Shown in pieces: positions 13,689-21,196 of a stretch of 29,151 nucleotides of DNA. A program made the position numbers and the translations under genes. The number at the start of each line of letters is the position of its first letter. The first letter of the stretch is position 1. Under the pieces are notes generated by a model that had not been told where the DNA came from, did no database searches, and worked only from the letters and a program-made list of their open reading frames with translations. The DNA comes from an uncultured Muribaculaceae bacterium (GTDB taxonomy: Bacteria > Bacteroidota > Bacteroidia > Bacteroidales > Muribaculaceae): contig CAJUQP010000044.1 in NCBI GenBank assembly GCA_910588245.1, positions 1 through 29,151 of the forward strand, written 5' to 3'.

Positions 13689-15923
13689 ATGAAAACCCAG
13701 ATCAATCTCTCTTCGAAAAAGACTGCCATTGCTGCTTCCCTTGCGCTTTGTGCCTTGGCGTATGCCCCGGAGCCGGCATACGCGGAAAAGATCCATGTGT
13801 CGACTCCTGCCACCTCCCTCGTGCTCGACGGCGAGAAAGGAAGTGGCCTCAGTTTCCTTTACTACGGCTCCGCCCTCAGTCCCGCCGAGATAGAGGCTCT
13901 CGACAACACCGGGGCCGCGCAGCGCTCGGCATACCCTTTCTACGGCAACTTTCCCGAGCATGAATCGGCGATGGCCGTGACCCATTCCGACGGCGACATG
14001 ATAATGGACATGGCCGTGGAGGATATATCGCGCACGAAGAGCGGCGACGCCGAGATCACGACCGTCACCATGCGCGACAAGTTCCATCCCCTCACAGTGA
14101 AGCTCAACTACAAGACATATCCCGACGCTGACGTGATCGAGACCTGGACAGAGACCATCAACGGCGAGAAGGGTAACGTGACCCTCCGCCAATACAATTC
14201 AGGTTATCTGCCGATACGCCGAGGCGATGTCTGGCTGTCGTCGCTCTACGGTTCGTGGGCCAACGAGGCCAATGTGGAGACTGAGCCACTTACCCACGGC
14301 ATGAAGGTGATAAAGAATAAAGACGGAGGCCGCAACTCCCACACGGCCCACGGCGAGGTGATGGTCTCGCTCGACGGCAAACCCCGTGAGAACGAGGGGC
14401 GTGTGATAGGCGCCGCACTCGCATACACCGGTAATTACAAGTTGCGGATCGACACCGATGAAAGCGACTATCATCAGCTTTTCGCCGGCATCAATGAGGA
14501 GAACTCCGCCTACAACCTGAAGAAAGGGGAGTCTTTCACAACTCCCGTGCTTGCCCTTACATATTCCGACGAGGGCCTTAGCGGCGCAAGCCGTAATTTC
14601 CATAAGTGGGGCCGCGAACATGTGATACACAATGGCAAGGAGCTCCGCAAGATCCTCCTCAACAGCTGGGAAGGGGTATACTTCGACATCAATGAGGAGG
14701 GAATGGCCAACATGATGAAAGATATCGCCGGCATGGGGGGAGAGCTCTTCGTGATGGACGACGGATGGTTTGGCGGAAAGTATCCCCGCAACAACGACTC
14801 CACCTCTCTCGGCGACTGGACAGTAGACACCCGCAAGCTTCCTAACGGCATCAACGGGTTGCTTGACGAGGCAGAGAAGAACGGCATCAAGTTTGGGATA
14901 TGGATTGAGCCTGAGATGACCAACACTAAGTCGGAATTCTATGAGAAGCATCCCGAACTTGTCATCACCTCTCCCGGCCACGAGCCGATGCTTGGACGCG
15001 GTGGCACACAGGTGGTGCTCGACCTTTCCAATCCCAAGGTGCAGGACATCATGTTTAACATGGTCGACACACTGCTGACAAAGTATCCCCGCATAGACTA
15101 CATCAAGTGGGACGCCAATGCGCCGATCATGAACCACGGCTCGCAGTATCTCACGAAAGACAACCAGAGCCACCTATACGTGGATTATCACAAAGGTTTC
15201 GCCAAGGTGATGGACCGTATCCGCGCCAAATATCCTGATGTCACCATACAGGCATGCGCATCCGGGGGCGGACGTGCCAACTACGGTTTCCTTCCCTGGT
15301 TCGACGAGTTCTGGGTGAGCGACAACACGGATGCCCTGCAGAGGGTATATATGCAGTGGGGCACAAGCTACTTCTTCCCTCCTGTGGTGATGGGATCTCA
15401 CATCAGCGCTGTGCCCAACCATCAGACTTTCCGCAAGACCTCCCTCAAATATCGTATCGACGTGGCTATGAGCGGTCGCCTCGGCATGGAGATCCAGCCG
15501 AAGAACATGACTGAGGAGGAGATTGCACAGTGCCGTAAGGCAATCGCCGAGTATAAGGAGATCCGCCCGGTGGTGCAGCAGGGAGATATGTACCGCCTGC
15601 TCTCACCATTCGACAAGAAAGGGGCCGCTTCCATGATGATGGTGGCTCCGGACAAGAATGAGGCAGTCTTCTACTGGTGGAAGACAGAGACATTCCACGG
15701 GCAGCAACTTCCCCGCATAGGTATGGCGGGCCTTGATCCTGACAAGAACTATGTAGTCACCGAGCTCGACCGCATAGACAATGAGCCACTTCCCTACGAG
15801 GGTAAGGCTTTCACCGGGAAGTTCCTCATGGAGCATGGACTGGAGATGCCTCTTGACCATAATGTAGACTATCACAAACGCAATGACTATGCATCGCGGG
15901 TGCTTCGCCTGCAGGCTAAGTGA
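13689..15923 (+). CDS. Exported GH36 alpha-galactosidase
   Basis: The 744-residue enzyme begins with a signal peptide (start at 13689, cleavage likely after AYA near residue 33). A beta-sandwich domain comes first, then the catalytic barrel. The barrel carries FVMDDGWFGGKYPRN, GIKFGIWIEPEMTN, the nucleophile motif YIKWDAN (aspartate 475) and the acid/base motif VSDNTDA (aspartate 545), all typical of GH36. It should remove terminal alpha-1,6-galactose from raffinose-type sugars or galactomannan in the periplasm. The ORF is open from 13650, but that earlier ATG lies inside the -7 promoter box. The divergent AraC gene is the likely regulator. No SusC/SusD pair is nearby, so this is not a full utilisation locus within the window. 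Confidence 0.92.
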   Translation: MKTQINLSSKKTAIAASLALCALAYAPEPAYAEKIHVSTPATSLVLDGEKGSGLSFLYYGSALSPAEIEALDNTGAAQRSAYPFYGNFPEHESAMAVTHSDGDMIMDMAVEDISRTKSGDAEITTVTMRDKFHPLTVKLNYKTYPDADVIETWTETINGEKGNVTLRQYNSGYLPIRRGDVWLSSLYGSWANEANVETEPLTHGMKVIKNKDGGRNSHTAHGEVMVSLDGKPRENEGRVIGAALAYTGNYKLRIDTDESDYHQLFAGINEENSAYNLKKGESFTTPVLALTYSDEGLSGASRNFHKWGREHVIHNGKELRKILLNSWEGVYFDINEEGMANMMKDIAGMGGELFVMDDGWFGGKYPRNNDSTSLGDWTVDTRKLPNGINGLLDEAEKNGIKFGIWIEPEMTNTKSEFYEKHPELVITSPGHEPMLGRGGTQVVLDLSNPKVQDIMFNMVDTLLTKYPRIDYIKWDANAPIMNHGSQYLTKDNQSHLYVDYHKGFAKVMDRIRAKYPDVTIQACASGGGRANYGFLPWFDEFWVSDNTDALQRVYMQWGTSYFFPPVVMGSHISAVPNHQTFRKTSLKYRIDVAMSGRLGMEIQPKNMTEEEIAQCRKAIAEYKEIRPVVQQGDMYRLLSPFDKKGAASMMMVAPDKNEAVFYWWKTETFHGQQLPRIGMAGLDPDKNYVVTELDRIDNEPLPYEGKAFTGKFLMEHGLEMPLDHNVDYHKRNDYASRVLRLQAK

Positions 15924-15945
15924 GATATTGCAGTGACCTCGTGAT

Positions 15946-15975
15946 TCAGGGAGATCCCGTATCTCCTGATTTGTT
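15946..15975 (+). terminator. Terminator after the alpha-galactosidase gene
   Basis: TCAGGGAGAT and ATCTCCTGA pair over nine positions with one bulged G around a five-base loop, and TTTGTT follows. It starts 23 bases after the alpha-galactosidase stop. Confidence 0.6.
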
Positions 15976-15984
15976 ATGCCATAT

Positions 15985-16027
15985 GATCCGGGCCCACACC
16001 TTTTTTATGGAAGTGTGGGCCCGGATC
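15985..16027. other. Long GC-rich hairpin in the intergenic region
   Basis: GATCCGGGCCCACACCTT at 15985-16002 is complementary to AAGTGTGGGCCCGGATC at 16011-16027 (17 pairs with one unpaired base). The loop region holds TTTTTATGG. No T run follows on either side, so it may be a second transcript-end hairpin or an mRNA-stabilising element. It lies just before the promoter of the next gene. Confidence 0.7.
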
Positions 16028-16055
16028 GCATGAAATTATATTATTCCAACCTCAG

Positions 16056-16088
16056 TTTTGCATATTTAACAGAATTTTTGTAAGTTTG
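16056..16088 (+). promoter_or_regulatory. Bacteroidetes-type promoter at the head of the caspase/transglutaminase cluster
   Basis: TTTTG at 16056-16060 is followed after 20 bases by TAAGTTTG at 16081-16088, an excellent match to TTTG-N19-21-TAnnTTTG. Transcription should start near 16095, about 40 bases before the ATG at 16136. Confidence 0.75.
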
Positions 16089-16135
16089 CACATTGGAATA
16101 TAGTAATTCTTTAGATTGATAAAGAACCTTTCATT

Positions 16136-17851
16136 ATGAATAAACTGAAACTGAAGCTGTTGGCTTGTGCTTTGGTTGCCGGGTGCCAGTTGTCGGCGGC
16201 ACAGGATCCTGTAGGCGGATTTCAGGAATTCCGCAAGGGCCTTCTTGACAATTTCCAGCAATTCAAGGCAAGAATTCTCGAGCATTATGCAGATTTCCTC
16301 GAGGGGGAATGGCATGCATACGAACCTCTTGAACCACTGAAGCGCGGAGAGAGGCCCAAACCGGATTCGATACCGACTGTCGGCACGCAGAAGCCGGTGG
16401 AAGAGAAGGATCTGGCGGCTCCCAACTTCAACAAGACAAGGATGAGCAGGGTTGTGGCTTCCAAGACGTTGAAAAAGAATACTAACGCCATATTCAATCC
16501 ATCAGCCAAGGGGATAAATGTGGTGGTCAAGGATCTTCCGGCCCCCGTGCGCAACGACCGTCGTTCATCCACATCCAGGAAAACAGGCAACGATAATGTC
16601 GTCGTCGCCGATTCTGTCGTTCCCAATCCTGTGGAAGAGGATGGTATCGCGGAAGAGGTCACGACCGATTCCGTGGCGCTCCCTGTCGTGGAGATCGATG
16701 AAAGTGAGGTGACGGTTCCTCCGCGCTTTGATTTCATGCCGTCGTCTGAGCCGAGGGAAGGGAAGGAACCGGTAGTGTTCTATGGGATGGAAATCCTGGT
16801 GCCGGCGATGGATTTCACTATTATGGACAGTATCCCCGACTATAGATATGCCGGACGTCAATGGAGGCATCTCGCGGCACAGAAGGTCGATGAGACCGTG
16901 TTGCCGGTGCTGAAAGGAGTGACCGACCAACTAGGACTCAACGATTATCTTACTTACGAGTTCATGATGGCCTACGCACGGTCAAAATTCCCTGCTGCGA
17001 ATGCCTTGTCGCAGGTTACTTTGACGCATTATTTGCTGGTGAATTTAGGCCTTGACACACGTATCGCATTGCTTGAACAGCAGATCCCGCTGATACTGAT
17101 GCATACGGACCAGACAATCTATGATGTCCCCCTGTTGAAGCTCGATGACGTGATGTATGCGGTGTTTTATCCTGTCGGAGAAAAAAAGAAAGGGGCGATA
17201 TACACGTGCAATCTTCCGTCAGACGCGTCGGAATTCGCCGATTCATTTGATTTCAGAGTCTCAGGATTGAATTTGCCGGAAAGGATGCGGCGCTATGACT
17301 TTAACGCCGGAAAGATCCATCTTCAGGGCATGTTTAATGAGAATGTTATTCCGGTGCTTTACCGCTATCCTCAGATGAATCCCGGAGATTATGCTGCCAG
17401 CGATGTGCTCCCCGAGGTAAAATATGACGTGGCGCGTCAGGTGCGCGAGCAACTCGCGGGAATGCCTGTGAATGAGGCCGTGAATGAATTGCTGACTTTT
17501 GTGCAGAATCATTTCGACTATGCCACGGATCAGGAACTGCACGGATTCGAAAAGCCTTACTTCTTTGTGGAGAGTCTTTATTATCCCACCAGCGATTGCG
17601 AAGATCGGGCGATATTCTACACATATCTTCTTTGGAACGCGCTCGGGGTGGAGAATCATTTGCTCCAGTATCCCCAGCATGAAAGCGCGGCGGTGTGCCT
17701 CCCTGAGGAAGTATACGGTACGAGCTATCTCTTCAATGGAAAAAGATATTTTATCTCTGATCCGACCTACATAGGCGCAACTACCGGAATGTGCATGCCG
17801 GCGTGTGTCAATGTCGTTCCGGATATCGATTATGCGTATCCTCTCGACTGA
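16136..17851 (+). CDS. Exported transglutaminase-like protein (first paralogue)
   Basis: This 571-residue protein has a signal peptide (cleavage likely after SAA near residue 22). A conserved N-terminal motif reads ILEHYADFLEGEWHAYEPL (about residues 47-65), then a variable polar linker runs to about 215. The C-terminal half contains a transglutaminase-like triad: cysteine 488 in TSDCEDRAIFYTYLLWNALG, histidine 515 in YPQHESAAV and aspartate 542 in YFISDPTYIG. Proteins of this fold act as peptidases or amide-forming enzymes, and the substrate is unknown. It is a close paralogue of the gene at 24714-26459: catalytic region and N-terminal motif match, linkers do not. The gene has its own promoter and is followed by a perfect palindrome. 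It may act on envelope proteins or peptidoglycan peptides. Confidence 0.72.
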   Translation: MNKLKLKLLACALVAGCQLSAAQDPVGGFQEFRKGLLDNFQQFKARILEHYADFLEGEWHAYEPLEPLKRGERPKPDSIPTVGTQKPVEEKDLAAPNFNKTRMSRVVASKTLKKNTNAIFNPSAKGINVVVKDLPAPVRNDRRSSTSRKTGNDNVVVADSVVPNPVEEDGIAEEVTTDSVALPVVEIDESEVTVPPRFDFMPSSEPREGKEPVVFYGMEILVPAMDFTIMDSIPDYRYAGRQWRHLAAQKVDETVLPVLKGVTDQLGLNDYLTYEFMMAYARSKFPAANALSQVTLTHYLLVNLGLDTRIALLEQQIPLILMHTDQTIYDVPLLKLDDVMYAVFYPVGEKKKGAIYTCNLPSDASEFADSFDFRVSGLNLPERMRRYDFNAGKIHLQGMFNENVIPVLYRYPQMNPGDYAASDVLPEVKYDVARQVREQLAGMPVNEAVNELLTFVQNHFDYATDQELHGFEKPYFFVESLYYPTSDCEDRAIFYTYLLWNALGVENHLLQYPQHESAAVCLPEEVYGTSYLFNGKRYFISDPTYIGATTGMCMPACVNVVPDIDYAYPLD

Positions 17852-17921
17852 TATGCTACGCTTCTGCTACATGCTGCTTATGCTCCCGTCATGATTCCTG
17901 GTGTTGTCATGGAATAGCCGT

Positions 17922-17944
17922 ATTAGGGATATCCCTAATTTTTA
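17922..17944. promoter_or_regulatory. Perfect 18-bp palindrome followed by T run (operator or terminator)
   Basis: ATTAGGGATATCCCTAAT at 17922-17939 is a perfect palindrome with no spacer, followed by TTTTAT. As a terminator it would form only a short stem, so it could also be a dimeric operator. The same outer half-sites (ATTAGG and CCTAAT) recur 54 bases further on, over the next promoter. Confidence 0.55.
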
Positions 17945-17992
17945 TCGAATATGGATGTGTATTTAATGAATTTTAACAATACGTCTACTTAT

Positions 17993-18017
17993 ATTAGGTG
18001 AAAATTTCCTAATTTTG
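17993..18017 (+). promoter_or_regulatory. Promoter -7 box overlapped by an ATTAGG-N9-CCTAAT inverted repeat
   Basis: TAATTTTG at 18010-18017 fits the Bacteroidetes -7 box TAnnTTTG upstream of the gene at 18144. An inverted repeat ATTAGG (17993-17998) and CCTAAT (18008-18013) overlaps it, so a protein bound here would block the promoter. The half-sites equal those in the palindrome at 17922-17939. The leader to the ATG is about 120 bases. No good -33 TTG is seen. Confidence 0.5.
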
Positions 18018-18143
18018 AACTTTCGTAGGACTTGCACAACGAGTTGCTATGAAAAATTCATGAGGAGAAGTGTCGTAATTGCTTCTGCGGCACAAAGACA
18101 ACGATATAGAGAAAACAACATTAATAATTAATTCAAACGAAAG

Positions 18144-18773
18144 ATGAAAAAGATTTTGACATTGCTTCTGGCGATCTGCTTTTTTGCTCCTGTCTATGCG
18201 CAGAACTATGACAAGATGACAGAGAAAGCTCAGAAAAAAGAGGTGAAACAGAAGATGAAAGACTACAAGAAGGCCGGATATACAATCATGGGCAGTCGCA
18301 CCATGGAAGTGGCCTTGACACGTCATTATTCCAAACTTAACAAACTGGGCGACGACGGTATCGTGTTCGACGGAATCTCCACCCGTACTAAGTCGAAAAA
18401 CATCGGCGAACAGATGGCAATCAACAACGCCACTATCAAATACGCCCAGAAAGCCGGCAGTACCATCAAAGGCCGCGTGGTGAGCGACGGATTTGCCAAC
18501 AGCACTGAAGCTGAGGGTGAGTTCGACAAATTTTATCAGGCTTACGAGCGTCTCGTGGAGCAGAAAGTGAAGAACGCTCTCGTACCCAGCTATTCAGTGA
18601 TAAAGGATAACGGCGACGGCACATATGAGATCCAGGCTTTCTTCATTGTCGACGAAAGCATCGCACGCGTAGCGCGCCAGGCCGCTCTTGAGGCCGCGAT
18701 CAAAGACACCAGCCTCGCTCAGAAATATGCTGAGAAGGTGCGTGAATTCGCCAACGACAGAATTGAGGAATGA
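18144..18773 (+). CDS. Exported LPP20/FlgT-like protein of unknown function
   Basis: The 209-residue protein has a clear signal peptide (MKKILTLLLAICFFAPVYA, cleavage before QN). A lysine-rich helix (EKAQKKEVKQKMKDYKKAG) follows, then a domain with the pattern seen in LPP20 and FlgT N-terminal families. It includes GEQMAINNATIKYAQKAGSTI (about residues 92-112), a long amphipathic helix and DNGDGTYEIQAFFIVDE as the closing strands. There is no lipobox, so it should be soluble in the periplasm or bound to partners. The protein encoded at 23806 seems to hold a related N-terminal domain. It stands between the first transglutaminase-like gene and the propeller gene and may be a scaffold of the same complex. 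The family call is by pattern only. Confidence 0.65.
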   Translation: MKKILTLLLAICFFAPVYAQNYDKMTEKAQKKEVKQKMKDYKKAGYTIMGSRTMEVALTRHYSKLNKLGDDGIVFDGISTRTKSKNIGEQMAINNATIKYAQKAGSTIKGRVVSDGFANSTEAEGEFDKFYQAYERLVEQKVKNALVPSYSVIKDNGDGTYEIQAFFIVDESIARVARQAALEAAIKDTSLAQKYAEKVREFANDRIEE

Positions 18774-18851
18774 TACCGGCTGCCACCTCGCGCAAGGTTT
18801 AACAGGGTGCGGCGGCAGTTGTTGCTCCCTGTTTATTCAGACATTCGCGTG

Positions 18852-18881
18852 GAGGTCATGGCAAATGATTGTCATGACCTC
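18852..18881. other. Hairpin between the LPP20-like and propeller genes
   Basis: GAGGTCATGGCAA at 18852-18864 pairs with TTGTCATGACCTC at 18869-18881 (13 pairs, one wobble) around a four-base loop. No T run follows. It lies 62 bases before the chosen ATG at 18944 and may shape the polycistronic mRNA or act as a partial terminator. Confidence 0.6.
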
Positions 18882-18943
18882 TCCGCTTGAATATCGCATT
18901 GCTCCGGGGAGGCATACCCCTTATAAACAAACTACCCACATCA

Positions 18944-21058
18944 ATGATATTCAATGCAAAATCAGTGGCTGCGGCGTTGATATTCGCCCAGGCGCTCATG
19001 GGCGGTGCCGCTTTCGCCCAGGATAACAGCGGCAAAGCCGATGACGCTTCCGTAAAGCGTCGCACAGACTACAGGTTCAAGCAGACAAAGACCCCTATAC
19101 GTCTGGCTCCTTATAACACTGTGGTATATTCCCATTCGCCCGTGACTGTCTCCACAATGCGCGGCGACGTGCTTTTCTCCACCAAAAAGCAGATCACCAA
19201 TCTGATGGTCAATCCTTCGGGTGTGAACTTCGGAGTGGTTGAGACCGACAAGAAAGGTAAGCGTCAGGCAAGCTTCTTCAGCACGTCGGAGGCATCGAAG
19301 AAAATATCGCAGTTTGATGCCAAGAAATATGGTGAGCCTGTCTCGATTGTATACACGTCTGATGCCCGCAAGGTTATTGTTGCCACAGTCACCGGACTCT
19401 ATGTGTTTGAGCCAAGAAAGATGGAGCTCCTCGACAAAATAGAGATACCGTTCACTCCTGATGCGATGGCAATAAGCGGTAATTCATATTATCTTGCCAT
19501 TTCACAGGGAGAGCGTGTGGCTGTGCTCAACTTTGAGAAAAAGGAGGTTCGCCGCGACTGGAATTACGGAGTGAAGGTGACCGACATGACTTTCAACAAT
19601 GACAACTCCGAATTCGCCGTGCTCACTTCCGACGGTCTGCTGACCATCTACGACACGCGTACGTTCAATATTAAGAACGACCTTGACAATCTTGGGGAAG
19701 GACTTGCCTGCGCTTTCAACAGCGACGGAAAATACATGGCTGTGGCCACCTCTGCTTCCACGATCGAGCTTGTCAACCTTGTGCGTCCTGACGACCGCAA
19801 CACAATTCCTGTCGAAACCGGCAACGTCGGCGATTTGACGTTTATCAAAGACTCCGAGGGCAACTCCATTCTTGTCTTCACTACGGAGCTTGCAGTAGGT
19901 GCGCGCCGCATGACGGATCTGGAGCCTCACTTCACTCAGCTTGTCTCCCAGGAGGTTGACCGTTTGATGGAGGAATGGCAGAAGATGATGCCGGGCGAGT
20001 CGATGGAGGAATATCGTCTTCGTGTGAATGATGAGACCCGCGCGCGTCAGCGCCGCCTTTTCGAGGATGAGATATCGACACAGCTCGCCGGCGACCTTCT
20101 TGCCGGACAGACAATGACGCTCGGAAGTTACGACCGCGCCAACCAGGTGCTCGCCCTCGATTTCTCATCGATGCCTACTATCTATCTTCCTGTGCCCGAG
20201 GCTGACGTGACCAATTTCCGCGACGCCGGCGATCTGCTCCTCTCCGACGTGCAGTATGGTGTGCTTCCCGATGATACATTCGAGATAGTATACGCCAAGG
20301 TCTTCAATAAGGCCGACGGCAAGACATATGAATATAACAACCACGACCGTGTGGCAATGAATTTCATGGAGGGGGATGCCAATGTGGTAAGCCTCGAGAT
20401 TCTTCAGCAACAGCAGATGGAGGAGCTTAAGCTTCAGGAGCTGCGTGAGAAGATCGTGGAGGAGGCACGCAACACAAGCGTGATCTCCAACCATACGAAT
20501 ATCGCTGTCAATTCCAAGATCGTGCCCGACTATGACGCCGACGGCAAGAAGATACTCAACTATGAGGTCAACTTCACTTATGAGGTCGATCCTGAGTTCT
20601 CGGCCGCTGAGGATTTCCCTCCGGGCAAGTATGTGGTCGATGAGTCGGGTGCGGCAAGCTCCATGCTCAAGATAGTCAAGGAGGCGTTTGAAGGCGACTT
20701 CTCTCAGTATCTCAAACCCGGCAAGAAACTGAAAGTCGTGATTTCCGGCACCGCCGACGCTACCCCGATCATACGTACTATCCCTTACAACGGCATGTAT
20801 GGCGACTTCGTAGACGAGCCGATCTATGAGAACGGCGAGCTCACCGCCATCACTGTCACCAAGGCCGACGGCGTGAAGGAGAACCGCCAGCTCGCTTTCC
20901 TGCGCGCTGAGGGTGTGAAAGATTATCTGCAGAAGAATGTGGAGAAGCTCAAAGACATGGATGCCGACTATACATTCAAGGTAGACGTGTCGGAAGGGAA
21001 GGGCAGCGAATTCCGCCGAATCACTGCCAATTTCACAATAATGGATGTCTTCGAGTAA
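18944..21058 (+). CDS. Exported beta-propeller protein with OmpA-like C-terminal domain
   Basis: This 704-residue protein starts at 18944 because that ATG gives a signal peptide (cleavage after AFA, before QD), whereas the ORF from 18887 adds a non-signal-like leader. Residues about 110-290 form WD40/YVTN-type propeller repeats (KVIVATVTGLYVFEPRKMEL, FAVLTSDGLLTIYDTRTF, MAVATSASTIELVNL). Residues about 333-475 hold a domain also present in the caspase protein (MEEWQKMMPGESMEEYRLRV to GKTYEYNNHDR). The C-terminus (about 590-704) has the OmpA-like motif: ISGTADATP with aspartate 605, then ENRQLAFLRAEGVKDYL with arginine 654, the two residues that bind diaminopimelate in OmpA. It should be tied to peptidoglycan and act as a platform for the neighbouring exported proteins. 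Confidence 0.72.
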   Translation: MIFNAKSVAAALIFAQALMGGAAFAQDNSGKADDASVKRRTDYRFKQTKTPIRLAPYNTVVYSHSPVTVSTMRGDVLFSTKKQITNLMVNPSGVNFGVVETDKKGKRQASFFSTSEASKKISQFDAKKYGEPVSIVYTSDARKVIVATVTGLYVFEPRKMELLDKIEIPFTPDAMAISGNSYYLAISQGERVAVLNFEKKEVRRDWNYGVKVTDMTFNNDNSEFAVLTSDGLLTIYDTRTFNIKNDLDNLGEGLACAFNSDGKYMAVATSASTIELVNLVRPDDRNTIPVETGNVGDLTFIKDSEGNSILVFTTELAVGARRMTDLEPHFTQLVSQEVDRLMEEWQKMMPGESMEEYRLRVNDETRARQRRLFEDEISTQLAGDLLAGQTMTLGSYDRANQVLALDFSSMPTIYLPVPEADVTNFRDAGDLLLSDVQYGVLPDDTFEIVYAKVFNKADGKTYEYNNHDRVAMNFMEGDANVVSLEILQQQQMEELKLQELREKIVEEARNTSVISNHTNIAVNSKIVPDYDADGKKILNYEVNFTYEVDPEFSAAEDFPPGKYVVDESGAASSMLKIVKEAFEGDFSQYLKPGKKLKVVISGTADATPIIRTIPYNGMYGDFVDEPIYENGELTAITVTKADGVKENRQLAFLRAEGVKDYLQKNVEKLKDMDADYTFKVDVSEGKGSEFRRITANFTIMDVFE

Positions 21059-21080
21059 GACACAGGATTTTATATGCCGA

Positions 21081-21117
21081 ATATCCCGGGCCGGCTCAAG
21101 ATAGCGGCCCGGGATAT
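21081..21117. other. Hairpin between the propeller and caspase genes
   Basis: ATATCCCGGGCCG at 21081-21093 and CGGCCCGGGATAT at 21105-21117 are perfectly complementary over 13 bases with an 11-base loop. No T run follows. It stands 23 bases after the propeller stop and about 80 bases before the caspase ATG. Its design is like the hairpins at 18852 and 15985. Confidence 0.7.
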
Positions 21118-21196
21118 GCCGGATATAAGGCTCTTGAATGACAGAACCCGTCTCGTCAAGGTTGCGGACTCTATCAAACTATCATATATAACATTT

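Noticed and set aside
14199..15173. Minus-strand ORF of 324 codons opposite the alpha-galactosidase gene
   Set aside because: The GH36 catalytic motifs are on the plus strand over the same range; the antisense product shows no domain or signal.
21074..21196. N-terminal extension of the caspase protein
   Set aside because: It includes the hairpin at 21081-21117 and has no signal peptide character. The ATG at 21197 is better.
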